Source: CAVUAT01 sp963739545
GTDB lineage: Bacteria; Actinomycetota; Thermoleophilia; Solirubrobacterales; 70-9
DNA: 64,000 bases
Direction: 5' to 3'
Assembly (NCBI GenBank): GCA_963739545.1
Contig: CAVUAT010000011.1
Span: forward strand, 310,001 to 374,000
Shown here: positions 46,862-55,869 of the stretch, piece after piece
Layout: each line of letters begins with the position of its first letter
How positions within the stretch are numbered: the stretch's first letter is position 1
Notes under the pieces: model-generated
The model's database searches: none
The model's input: only the letters and a program-made list of their open reading frames with translations
What the model was told of the DNA's origin: nothing
Program-made: the position numbers and the translations under genes

Positions 46862-47860
46862 ATGATCCACCCGATCCCCCCAGGCACCCGGGACATCCTT
46901 CCGGACGAGATGCGGGAGCTTCGCGCGCTTCAGGCGAGGCTGACCGACGTCTTCGAGAGCTACGGCTACGGCCAGGTGGCCACCCCGACGCTGGAGTACG
47001 ACGAGGTACTCTCGCGCGGCGAGGGGCGCTCGGGGGTGGGTGCGTACCGCTTCTTCGACGAGCGCGGCGAGCTGCTCGCGCTCCGCTCCGACATGACGAT
47101 CCCGATCGCGCGCCTCGTCGCGAGCCGCTACGCCGGCGCCGAGCCGCCGCTTCGCTTCTCCTACATCGGCAACGCCTACCGCGTGGTGCGGCCCCAGCGG
47201 GCGCAGGTGCGCCAGTTCATGCACGCCGGCGTCGAGCTGCTGGGCGCCGGCGCGCCCAGCGGCACCGCCGAGATGATCGAGGTCCTGAGCGCGTCGCTCG
47301 ACGCGGTCGGGCTCAACCGCGCCGTGGTCGGGCTCGGCGACGCCGACCTCTACCGCCAGCTGCTGACCGAGCTCGGCGTCTCCGACGAGGCGCGGATGCG
47401 GATCCTCGACCGCCTAGCGACGCACGACCTCGTCGGCCTCGAGGAGGAGGTCGACCGGGTCGAGGGCCTCGCGGCCGATGGTCGCGAGACCCTGCTGCGC
47501 CTACCCGGGCTTCGCGGCGGCGCCGAGATCCTGGACGAAGCGCGAGAGCTGGGCGGCGGCGCCGTCGAGCGCGCTGCCCAGCGGCTCCAGACGACCTACG
47601 ACGCCCTCGCCGAGCGCGGTGTGGCAAACCGCGTCCAGCTCGACCTGAGCCTGCTGCGTGACCTGGGCTACTACACGGGCGCGATCCTCGAGATCTACGA
47701 CCCCGCCCTCGGCCACATCCTCGGCGGCGGCGGCCGCTATGACGACCTGCTCGGCCAGTTCGGCCAGCCGATGCCCGCCGCGGGCTTCGGCCTCTACCTC
47801 GAGCGCGTGCACCTCGCTCAGATGGAGGAGGAGCGCATCGCCAGGGAGGAGAGGAGCTGA
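46862..47860 (+). CDS. hisZ: ATP phosphoribosyltransferase regulatory subunit
   Basis: A 332-residue HisRS paralogue. IPPGTRDILPDEM at the start, TPTLEYDEVLSRG, LALRSDMTIPIARLVASRY, the motif 2-like RFSYIGNAYRVVRPQRAQVRQFMHAGVELLG, and YYTGAILEIYDP are typical of HisZ. There is no anticodon-binding domain, and it is followed by short-form HisG, with which HisZ forms the hetero-octamer that starts histidine synthesis. The stop overlaps the hisG start (TGATG). Confidence 0.93.
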   Translation: MIHPIPPGTRDILPDEMRELRALQARLTDVFESYGYGQVATPTLEYDEVLSRGEGRSGVGAYRFFDERGELLALRSDMTIPIARLVASRYAGAEPPLRFSYIGNAYRVVRPQRAQVRQFMHAGVELLGAGAPSGTAEMIEVLSASLDAVGLNRAVVGLGDADLYRQLLTELGVSDEARMRILDRLATHDLVGLEEEVDRVEGLAADGRETLLRLPGLRGGAEILDEARELGGGAVERAAQRLQTTYDALAERGVANRVQLDLSLLRDLGYYTGAILEIYDPALGHILGGGGRYDDLLGQFGQPMPAAGFGLYLERVHLAQMEEERIAREERS

Positions 47861-48540
47861 TGGCGCCCACTGTCGAAGGGCCGATCCGCGCCCGGTCCGG
47901 CGAGTCGATGAAGCTCGCCATCCCGCGCGGAGCCCTGTTCGGGCCGACGCTCGACGCGCTCGATGGCATCGGGCTCGACACCTCAGAGATGAGGGGCGAC
48001 TCGCGCTCGCTGATCTTCTCGCTGAACGGCCTCACCGTGGTCACGATCCGGCCCTCCGACGTCCCGACATACGTCGAGGCCGGTGCAGCAGACCTCGGGA
48101 TCACCGGCAAGGACGTCCTGCTTGAGCAGCGCGACCGCGTCGTCTACGAGATCCTCGACCTCGGCTACGGCGCCTGTCGCATGGTTCTCGCCGCCCGCGA
48201 GCGCGACGGGAGCCTCGACGAGTCCGAGCGGCGACTCGGTGCGATGCGGATCGCGACCAAGTACCCGCGGATAGCGGAGCGCTACTTCGACGAGACCGGC
48301 CGCCAGGCCGAGATCGTCGACGTCAAGGGCTCGGTCGAGCTCGCACCCCTGGTCGGCCTCGCCGACGGCATCGTCGACCTCGTCGCCACCGGACGAACAC
48401 TGGCCGAGAACGGCCTCGAGGTTCGCGAGGAGATCGTCCCGTGCACCGCGCGCCTGGTCGCCAACCGCGTCTCGCACAAGCTCCGCGCCGCCGAGGTCGA
48501 CGACCTCGTCGAGCGCCTGCGCCCCGGTGTGAAGCGATGA
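47860..48540 (+). CDS. hisG: ATP phosphoribosyltransferase, short form
   Basis: A 226-residue HisG(S) lacking the C-terminal regulatory domain. MKLAIPRGALFGPTL, PSDVPTYVEAGAADLGITGKDVLLE, IATKYPRIAERYF, and VKGSVELAPLVGLADGIVDLVATGRTL are family blocks. It joins ATP and PRPP and depends on HisZ. The ATG coupled to the hisZ stop adds 16 residues; ATG 47908 would give the usual length of about 210. Confidence 0.95.
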   Translation: MAPTVEGPIRARSGESMKLAIPRGALFGPTLDALDGIGLDTSEMRGDSRSLIFSLNGLTVVTIRPSDVPTYVEAGAADLGITGKDVLLEQRDRVVYEILDLGYGACRMVLAARERDGSLDESERRLGAMRIATKYPRIAERYFDETGRQAEIVDVKGSVELAPLVGLADGIVDLVATGRTLAENGLEVREEIVPCTARLVANRVSHKLRAAEVDDLVERLRPGVKR

Positions 48541-49823
48541 GGGCCTCCCGGTTCAAGTGGGATGGCTCGGACCCGCGCGCGCTCGCCGCGAAGCTTCGCG
48601 GCCTCCAGCCGGGGCTCGCCGAGGTATCGGACGCCGTCGCCGAGATCATCAGCGAGGTAAAGGGCGGGGGAGACGAGGCCGTCCTCGCCGCCGAGGAGCG
48701 CTTCGGCACGGGGCCGCCCGCTCAGCTCGTGCTGGGACGCGACGAGCTCGACTCCGCACGAACCCGCGTCGACCCTGACGTGCTCGCGGCGATCGAGCTC
48801 GCCGCCTCAAACGTCAAGCGCGTAGCCGAGTCCGAGGTGATGGCGGAGCTGCGGGTGACGCTGCCCCAGGGCCAGTCGGTGCGGCTGCGGAGCGTGCCCG
48901 TTGGCGCCGCGGGCGCCTACGCGCCGGGCGGGACGGCGTCCTACCCGTCCTCGGCGCTCATGTGCTGCGTCCCGGCCAGGACGGCCGGCGTCGAGCGCGT
49001 CGCCGTCGCGACGCCTCCCGATCCGGACGGCCGCGTCGATCCCGCGATCCTCGCCGCCGCGGCCGTCTCGGGCGCAGACGTCGTCTACGCGACCGGCGGG
49101 GTGCAGGCGATCGCCGCACTCGCGCTCGGGACCGAGTCGATCGAGCCCGTCGACATCATCGTCGGCCCGGGCAACCGCTACGTCCAGGAGGCCAAGCGCC
49201 AGCTCGCGGGCCGCGTCGGCATCGACGGTGTGGCCGGCCCGAGCGAGCTGATGGTGATCTTCGATTCCTCCGCCGAGCTGCGCTGGCTCGCCCTCGACCT
49301 CTGCGCGCAGGGCGAGCACGGCGACGACGGCCTGCTCGTGGCCGCCAGCGACGACGCCGAGGCCCTCGGCGAGCTCGAGCGTCTGGTCGCCGAGCTCGCG
49401 GGCGCCCGGGATACCGTCACCGACCCGCCGCTCGCGCTGGTCGAGGCACTGAGTCCCGACGAGGCGATCGTGCTGGCCAACGCGCTCGCCCCCGAGCACC
49501 TGCAGATCGCGTGCGAGCTCGACCTATCTGCATCTGTCAGCACCGCGGGCTGCGTGTTCGTGGGCAACGGCAGTGCCACCGCGTTCGGCGACTACGCCGC
49601 CGGATCGAACCACGTTCTCCCCACGGGCGGCGCGGGGCGCTTCACGGGGCCGCTCGGGCCGACCGTCTTCAGGCGGCGCATCGCGACCGTGCGGGTGCCG
49701 CAGGACGCCGCCCGTGAGCTCGCGCCCGCTGCCGGTACCCTGGCCCGCGTCGAGGGCTTCCCGGTTCACGCCGAATCGGTCGAGGCCCGACTCGAGGACC
49801 CGAGCGAAGGGGACGCCACGTGA
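48537..49823 (+). CDS. hisD: Histidinol dehydrogenase
   Basis: A 428-residue zinc enzyme. VPVGAAGAYAPGGTASYPSSALM, then VGPGNRYVQEAKRQLAGRVGIDGVAGPSELMVI, the zinc/catalytic AQGEHGDDGLL, and APEHLQIAC and GSNHVLPTGGAGRF are all conserved. It makes histidine from histidinol in two NAD+-dependent steps. ATGA overlap with hisG. Usually followed by hisC, which is absent here. Confidence 0.96.
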   Translation: MRASRFKWDGSDPRALAAKLRGLQPGLAEVSDAVAEIISEVKGGGDEAVLAAEERFGTGPPAQLVLGRDELDSARTRVDPDVLAAIELAASNVKRVAESEVMAELRVTLPQGQSVRLRSVPVGAAGAYAPGGTASYPSSALMCCVPARTAGVERVAVATPPDPDGRVDPAILAAAAVSGADVVYATGGVQAIAALALGTESIEPVDIIVGPGNRYVQEAKRQLAGRVGIDGVAGPSELMVIFDSSAELRWLALDLCAQGEHGDDGLLVAASDDAEALGELERLVAELAGARDTVTDPPLALVEALSPDEAIVLANALAPEHLQIACELDLSASVSTAGCVFVGNGSATAFGDYAAGSNHVLPTGGAGRFTGPLGPTVFRRRIATVRVPQDAARELAPAAGTLARVEGFPVHAESVEARLEDPSEGDAT

Positions 49824-50410
49824 CCCGTACCGCCGAGATCAGCCGCGACACGAAGGAGACCCAGATCTCCCTCAAGCTCTCCCTGGACGGGGGCGACTCG
49901 TCGATCTCAACCGGGGTCGGCTTCCTCGACCACATGCTCGACCTGCTCGCCCGCCACGGGCGCCTCGCCCTCGAGCTCGATGCCAAGGGCGACCTCGAGA
50001 CGGGTGCTCACCACACGACCGAGGACGTCGGCATCGTGATCGGCCAGGCGATCGACAAGGCCCTCGGCGACCGCGCCGGGATCCGCCGCTACGGCTCGGC
50101 CTCGATCCCGATGGACGAGGCGCTGGCCGAGTGCGCGATCGACATCTCAGGCCGGCCGCTGACCATCTACGAAGCCGAGATCCCCGAGGTCAGCATCGCG
50201 GGCTTCGACACCGAGCTCGCCGAGGAGTTCTTCAGGGGCGTGGCCAACGCCGCCAAGATGACGCTTCACGTCCGCGTGCTCTATGGAACGAACGCCCACC
50301 ACATGATCGAGGCGGCCTTCAAGGCCTTCGCGCGAGCGCTTCGCGTCGCGGTCTCGATCGACCCCGACGAGAGCGGCGTTCCCTCGACGAAGGGGACGCT
50401 GACCGAATGA
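49820..50410 (+). CDS. hisB: Imidazoleglycerol-phosphate dehydratase
   Basis: A 196-residue monofunctional HisB (no phosphatase domain). GVGFLDHMLDLLARHGRLAL and GAHHTTEDVGIVIGQAIDKALGD hold the manganese-binding histidines; a second DxHH-type site is LYGTNAHHMIEAAFKAFARAL. GTG start overlaps the hisD stop by 4 bases. Confidence 0.96.
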   Translation: MTRTAEISRDTKETQISLKLSLDGGDSSISTGVGFLDHMLDLLARHGRLALELDAKGDLETGAHHTTEDVGIVIGQAIDKALGDRAGIRRYGSASIPMDEALAECAIDISGRPLTIYEAEIPEVSIAGFDTELAEEFFRGVANAAKMTLHVRVLYGTNAHHMIEAAFKAFARALRVAVSIDPDESGVPSTKGTLTE

Positions 50411-51036
50411 CCCGGATCGCGATCCTCGACTACGGCATGGGAAACCTGCGATCGGTCGAGAAGGCGCTCGAGAAGATCGGCGCCGAGGCCGAGATCACGA
50501 GCGACATCGAGGCGGCCGAGAGCGCCGACGGAGTCATCCTGCCCGGCGTCGGCGCGTTCCCCAAGGCGATGGAGCGGGTGCGTGAGATCGGGCTCGACGA
50601 GCTCGTGGCGCGCCGCATCGACGCGGGCCGACCGGTTCTCGGGATCTGCCTCGGCATGCAGCTTCTGTTCGAGAGCTCCTCCGAGAACGAGGGGGCGAGC
50701 GGCCTCGGGCTGATGGAGGGCCCCGTCGGGCCGCTGCCGGCCAACGGCTACAAGGTGCCGCACATCGGCTGGTCGCCGGTCCGCTGGGAGCACGACTCGG
50801 AGCTGACCGAGGGCCTCGGCCCGGAGCCGCCCTTCTACTTCGTCCACTCGTTCGTCCCGCGGCCGAGCGAGCACGCGAACGTGCTCGGAACCGCGGCCTA
50901 CGGCGAGCGCTTCACATGCGCCGTCGAGCGAGCGCCGCTCTACGGCGTCCAGTTCCATCCCGAGAAGTCGAGTGCCGCGGGCCTGCGCCTGCTCGAGAAC
51001 TTCACTCGCATCTGCGCGGGCCTGATCCCGGCTTGA
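50407..51036 (+). CDS. hisH: Imidazole glycerol phosphate synthase, glutaminase subunit
   Basis: A 209-residue class I glutamine amidotransferase. ILDYGMGNLRSVEKAL opens the protein; PVLGICLGMQLLFESS contains the nucleophile Cys; GVQFHPEKSS and the following Glu complete the triad. It feeds ammonia to HisF, which lies 2.2 kb downstream. ATGA overlap with hisB and TTGA overlap with hisA. Confidence 0.96.
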   Translation: MTRIAILDYGMGNLRSVEKALEKIGAEAEITSDIEAAESADGVILPGVGAFPKAMERVREIGLDELVARRIDAGRPVLGICLGMQLLFESSSENEGASGLGLMEGPVGPLPANGYKVPHIGWSPVRWEHDSELTEGLGPEPPFYFVHSFVPRPSEHANVLGTAAYGERFTCAVERAPLYGVQFHPEKSSAAGLRLLENFTRICAGLIPA

Positions 51037-51758
51037 TCCTCTACGCGGCAATCGACATCCGCGACGGCCGCGCCGTGCGGCTCGCCCAGGGCGACTACGA
51101 GCGCGAGACCGCGTTCGACGACGACCCGGTCGTCGCGGCCATGCGGTGGGAGACCGACGGGGCCCAGTGGCTCCATGTCGTCGACCTCGACGGGGCCCGC
51201 GACGGCGCGCCGGCCAACCTCGACCACGTGCGGCGGATCGTCGCCGCGGTCGGCATCCCGGTCCAGCTCGGCGGGGGCCTGCGCGACTCGGGCAAGGTCG
51301 AGGAGGCGATCTCGGCCGGCGTCGCGCGCGTCGTGCTCGGCACCGCCGCCGTGCGCGACCCCGAGATGGCCGAGGCGATCGCCGCCGCGCACGGTGACCG
51401 CGTCGTCGCGGCCGTGGACGCCAAGGCGGGTGTGGTGGCCGCCGAGGGCTGGACACAGGGCTCCACCGTGACACCGGCCGACCTCGCGTCCGAGCTCTCC
51501 TCGCGCGGGGTCCAGCGCTTCATCTACACCCCGGTCGAGGTCGACGGGATGATGGAGGGACCGGACCTGGAGTCGCTTCGCGAGGTCGCGGGGGCCACCG
51601 AGGCCGAGGTCATCTACTCGGGCGGCGTGGCCGATCTCGACGACCTGCGAGCGCTCGGCTCGCTCGGTCTCGCCAACGTCGGCGGGGTCATCGTCGGCCG
51701 GGCCCTCTACGAGCGGCGCTTCACCGCTGGTGAGGGCCAGGCGGCGCTGGGCGAGTAG
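51033..51758 (+). CDS. hisA: ProFAR isomerase (HisA; possibly bifunctional PriA)
   Basis: A 241-residue half-barrel-repeat TIM barrel. LYAAIDIRDGRAVRLAQGDY carries the catalytic Asp; PVQLGGGLRDSG and VIYSGGVADLDDL are the phosphate-binding loops. In many Actinobacteria this enzyme (PriA) also does the TrpF reaction; the sequence alone does not decide. TTG start overlapping the hisH TGA. Confidence 0.95.
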   Translation: MILYAAIDIRDGRAVRLAQGDYERETAFDDDPVVAAMRWETDGAQWLHVVDLDGARDGAPANLDHVRRIVAAVGIPVQLGGGLRDSGKVEEAISAGVARVVLGTAAVRDPEMAEAIAAAHGDRVVAAVDAKAGVVAAEGWTQGSTVTPADLASELSSRGVQRFIYTPVEVDGMMEGPDLESLREVAGATEAEVIYSGGVADLDDLRALGSLGLANVGGVIVGRALYERRFTAGEGQAALGE

Positions 51759-51767
51759 ATTCGGGGC

Positions 51768-52127
51768 ATGCTCGCTCGGCTGTTCGGGGTCTTCTTCGTC
51801 TTCGCGGGGGCGATGCACTTCATCAAGCCGCGCTGGTACGAGGCGATCATGCCGCCGTGGCTTCCGGCCCACACCGAGCTCGTCTACGCGAGTGGCGCCG
51901 CCGAGATCGCGGGTGGCCTGGCGGTGCTCTACCCGCCGACGCGTCGCCTCGGCAGCGCGTTCAGCATCGCGACATTGCTCGCCGTCTACCCGGCGAACGT
52001 CCACATGGCGATCAATGCCGACGACTTCTCGGACGTGCCCGACGCTGCGCTCTGGGCGCGGCTCCCTGTGCAGGCGGCGTTCGTCGCCTGGGCCTGGGCG
52101 GCCGGCGGATGGACAGAAGAGCGCTGA
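51768..52127 (+). CDS. DoxX family membrane protein
   Basis: A 119-residue protein with about four hydrophobic segments: ARLFGVFFVFAGAMHFIKP, then PPWLPAHTELVYASGAAEIAGGLAVL, LGSAFSIATLLAVYPANVHMA and a Trp/Ala-rich end. The AGxxHFxxP and SGxxExxGGL motifs are typical of DoxX-like proteins of unknown role. TAGATT at 51756-51761 (TAG is the hisA stop) is 6 nt before ATG. The 3' end overlaps the RNase gene by 19 bases. Confidence 0.87.
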   Translation: MLARLFGVFFVFAGAMHFIKPRWYEAIMPPWLPAHTELVYASGAAEIAGGLAVLYPPTRRLGSAFSIATLLAVYPANVHMAINADDFSDVPDAALWARLPVQAAFVAWAWAAGGWTEER

Positions 52128-52543
52128 CGCGGGGCGGGTTTGCCGCGCTCGCACTGGTCGCCGTCTACGCCCTGCTCGGGGGCGACACCGACCTGGGCTC
52201 AGACGACAAGGGAACGTCGACGACCACCTCGACGGCCGTCACCACGACCACGGAGGCCCCGCGCGGCTTCTCCGAGGAGGAGACAACCGGCATCGCGACG
52301 ACGCTCGCCGCAATCGACGCCGGGGGCGAGCTCCCCTACGACCAGGACGGCGGCACCTTTCAGAACCGGGAGGGCCGGCTGCCTTCGCAGCCACAGGGCT
52401 ACTACCGCGAGTACACGGTGGTCACGCCGGGGTCCGAGGACCGCGGTGCCAGGCGCCTGGTGATCGGCGAGTCGGGCGAGACCTTCTACACCCGCGACCA
52501 CTACGACTCGTTCGTCGAGATCGACCCGGAGGAGTTTCAATGA
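52109..52543 (+). CDS. Secreted barnase/RNase T1-like ribonuclease
   Basis: A 144-residue protein with an N-terminal export or anchor segment (RGGFAALALVAVYALLGG) and a Thr-rich linker, then a microbial RNase domain. The end YYREYTVVTPGSEDRGARRLVIG...FYTRDHYDSFVEI aligns with barnase and keeps all three catalytic residues: Glu in YREYT, Arg in ARRLV, His in RDHYDSF. It cleaves RNA after guanine in barnase relatives. The barstar gene follows with an ATGA overlap, so this is a toxin-immunity pair. Confidence 0.9.
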   Translation: MDRRALTRGGFAALALVAVYALLGGDTDLGSDDKGTSTTTSTAVTTTTEAPRGFSEEETTGIATTLAAIDAGGELPYDQDGGTFQNREGRLPSQPQGYYREYTVVTPGSEDRGARRLVIGESGETFYTRDHYDSFVEIDPEEFQ

Positions 52544-52935
52544 CCCCGCCCGACCTGACCACGCCCTCGCCGAGCGGGTTCGAGAGCGTCCACCTCGTGG
52601 ATGAGGCGCCCGACAGTGGGCCCCTCGAGTCCGCGGGCATCCGCGTCGCGAGGCTCGACGGGGCCGCCGTCAACGGCAAGCAGGGCCTGATGGCCGCCCT
52701 GTCCGACTCGCTCGAGCTACCCGACTACTTCGGCGCCAACTGGGACGCTCTCGACGAGGTGCTCCGCGACCTCTCCTGGCTCGATGCCGACGGCCACGTT
52801 CTGATCCTCAGCCGCGGCGAGGAGCTGTGGCGCCGCGAGCCTGAGCTCGCCGGGATGCTCGTCAGCGTGTGGACCGGCGCGGCCCAGGCGTGGGCCGCCA
52901 AGGGAACGCCCTTCCACCTCGTGTTCGCGCGCTGA
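52540..52935 (+). CDS. Barstar-family ribonuclease inhibitor
   Basis: A 131-residue protein with the barstar core: ARLDGAAVNGKQGLMAALSDSLELP, DYFGANWDALDEVLRDLSWL (the ligand helix with Asp/Asn/Trp/Asp), LILSRGEELWRREPE and FHLVFAR at the end. Barstar plugs the RNase active site and protects the producing cell before export. ATGA overlap with the RNase gene ensures coupled translation. Confidence 0.94.
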   Translation: MTPPDLTTPSPSGFESVHLVDEAPDSGPLESAGIRVARLDGAAVNGKQGLMAALSDSLELPDYFGANWDALDEVLRDLSWLDADGHVLILSRGEELWRREPELAGMLVSVWTGAAQAWAAKGTPFHLVFAR

Positions 52936-53258
52936 TGCCGAGCCACCGCGAAACGATCACGATCGAGCTGCCGAAGGAGGACGCGCTCAGGGCCTGCCGA
53001 CGAGTCCTTCCGCCGCTGGGCTGGGAGGAGAACGAGGCCGGCCCGGACCGCGTGTTCGCCTCAGAGGACGCGACGCGGCTTTGCTGCCGCGACTCGCCGT
53101 CTCGCGTAGAGATCGAGCTCTCGCCCCGCGCCGCCAATCGAACCGATGTCAGCTTCAGCCTGACCGCGCCCGGGGTCGGGCCGATTCCGGGCCCCGCGCG
53201 CCTGAAACGCCAGACCGCGGCGCTGATTTCCCGAATCAAGGCCGAATCGCAGGGCTAG
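52935..53258 (+). CDS. Small protein of unknown function
   Basis: A 107-residue alpha/beta protein: RETITIELPKEDALRACRRVL, PLGWEENEAGPDRVFASED, TRLCCRDSPSRVEIELSP, SFSLTAPGVGPIPGPARLK and a C-terminal helix. The layout (strand-helix, lipid-like pocket pattern) resembles small START/SRPBCC-like or DUF proteins, but I cannot name it. It overlaps the barstar stop by one base and ends 9 bases before hisF. Confidence 0.68.
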   Translation: MPSHRETITIELPKEDALRACRRVLPPLGWEENEAGPDRVFASEDATRLCCRDSPSRVEIELSPRAANRTDVSFSLTAPGVGPIPGPARLKRQTAALISRIKAESQG

Positions 53259-53267
53259 CCTGCGGCA

Positions 53268-54035
<768 letters not shown>

Positions 54036-54097
54036 GAACCCAGAACAGCTTGCTTCACATTGGATGCGGCGCTCCGTCGAGAGATACTGCGTGGGCG

Positions 54098-54508
54098 ATG
54101 TCGCAGGAGAACGTCGAGACCGTCCAACGCGCCGTAGCCGCGTGGAACGCCGATGATCTGGGCGCCGTTTTGGCCGAGCTCGATGCGGACGTCGAGTGGC
54201 ACCCCTCGATCGAGCCGGGCCTTGAGGGAGAGGCGACTGCCTACCGAGGTCATGACGGCGCGATCAAGGCTTGGAGGGAGTACCGCGGCGAGGCGTGGGA
54301 TCGCCTCACCAGCCGGCCTCAGGAAATCCGCGACCTCGGGGAGTCGGTTCTGCTGCTCGGTCATATCGACATCACCGCCCGGACGACTGGCATCGAGTTC
54401 ACCCGAGAAGTCGGAGAGCTCTTTGAGTTTCGGGGGGCGAAGATCGTCCGCGTCCGCGACTTTCTGACTCATGCGGAGGCCCTCGAAGCCGCCGGGCTGT
54501 TGGAGTAG
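54098..54508 (+). CDS. SnoaL-like (NTF2 superfamily) protein
   Basis: A 136-residue protein: SQENVETVQRAVAAWNADDLGAVLAELDADVEWHP, then YRGHDGAIKAWREYRGEAWD and GELFEFRGAKIVRVRDFLTHAEALEAAGL. Proteins starting MSQENVE are very numerous in Solirubrobacterales genomes. A ligand or catalytic role cannot be assigned. GATACT (54083-54088) is 9 nt before ATG 54098. Confidence 0.84.
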   Translation: MSQENVETVQRAVAAWNADDLGAVLAELDADVEWHPSIEPGLEGEATAYRGHDGAIKAWREYRGEAWDRLTSRPQEIRDLGESVLLLGHIDITARTTGIEFTREVGELFEFRGAKIVRVRDFLTHAEALEAAGLLE

Positions 54509-54518
54509 CTCGACGACG

Positions 54519-55869
54519 CTAGTCCTTCTTGGCGGCGCCCTTCTTGTCCTTCGCCTTGGACTTGGCCTTCGCCTTGTTCTTGCCGGCCGTCGCGCTCGCC
54601 GGCTTCAACCCGTAGACGGTCTTGTAGCCCGTGAGGTAGACGCGCTTGCCGTCGGAGACGATCGGGTTGTATGCGCCGTCGCGGAAGGTCCAGGTCTTCT
54701 CGCCGGTGGCGGCGTCGAAGCCGAACGTCTCGGTGGTGTCGAGGTTGGCGACGTAGACCGTCTCGCCGATCAGGCTGGCGGCTCCGATCACCGAGCCCCC
54801 GGCGTTCGCGGACCACCGCTCGTCGCCGGATCGGGCATCGAGCGCGTAGAACGTGCTGCCTCCGAAGACGCCGAAGTAGACGGTGGGCTCGGTCTTCGGC
54901 GTGTCGGCGGCGACGGCGCCGGCGTAGACCTCGCCGCCGATCGTGTGCGACCAGGCGAGGTCGCCGCTCTCCTTCTCGAAGCTGTAGACGCGCCCGTCCT
55001 TGGACCCCGCGTAGACGCGTCCGAAGGCGACCGCCGCGGTCCCGTAGAAGGCGCCCGGCACTGAGGCCGGTGCCCTGGGAGCTCGACTGCCACTCGATGT
55101 CCCCGTTCGCGATGTTGACCGCGTTCATCGATCCGCTGTAGTCGCCGATGTAGGCGACGCCGTCGCTGACGGCGGGGGCGGCCTTGATCTCGCCGGGAAG
55201 ATCGGCCTCCCATAGGGTCTTGCCCGTGGCCGCGTCGAAGGCGTAGAGCGTGCCGCACTCGCAGCCGACGATCACCTTCTTCCCCACGACGACCGGCGAG
55301 GACTCGGTGCGGCCGGGGAGATCGCGCTTCCAGCGGCGGACTCCGTTCTTGGCGTTGAGCGCCTGGACCCGGCCGGGCTCGAGGTTGGCGATGAAGAGCT
55401 GGCCGTCGGCGTAGGCCGGGGAGGAGGCGTTCAGCGACGCGATCTCGGTGCGCCAGCGCACCTTGCCGCTGCGGGTCTTGACCGCGAAAGCCTCGCCGTT
55501 GTTGTTGACCCCGTAGAGCGAGCCCTCGACGACGACCGGGGAGTATTCGAGGAGCTTGCGCCCGTTGAAGCGCCACGTGACGTTGAACGGCGGTTCGAGT
55601 CCCTCGGCCGGGAGGTAGCGGGTGCGCTCCTCGTTCAGCCCGTAGAAGGGCCAGTCGGCGACCCCGACAATCCCCTTCTGCTGGACCCCCTCGACGACGA
55701 ACTCGGCGTCCGGGTTGGAGACGTCAGCGGGGCGCTTGACGATCAGATAGGCCACCAACCCGATCGCGACGAGCAGCACGATCACGAACGAAACGCCGCC
55801 GATCAGCATCTTCGGACGGTGATCAGACCACAGAGATTTGGCCTTCTCCTGCAGTTTCAAGCGGCACAT
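54519..55869 (-). pseudogene. Membrane-anchored PQQ-like beta-propeller protein, frameshifted
   Basis: An N-terminal anchor (MLIGGVSFVIVLLVAIGLVAYL) precedes propeller blades such as SPVVVEGSLYGVNNNGEAFAV and VYSFEKESGDLAWSHTIGGEVYAG, typical of PQQ/BamB-like repeats (AFDAATGKTLWEADLPG). The frame breaks near 55050-55066: one part ends QSSSQGTGLS, the next continues PGAFYGTAAVAFGRVYAG, needing removal of one base. The C-terminus is Lys/Ala-rich (KNKAKAKSKAKDKKG). Either a pseudogene or a sequencing error. The start is uncertain: ATG 55869 shares CATG with the divergent cca ATG. Confidence 0.82.
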
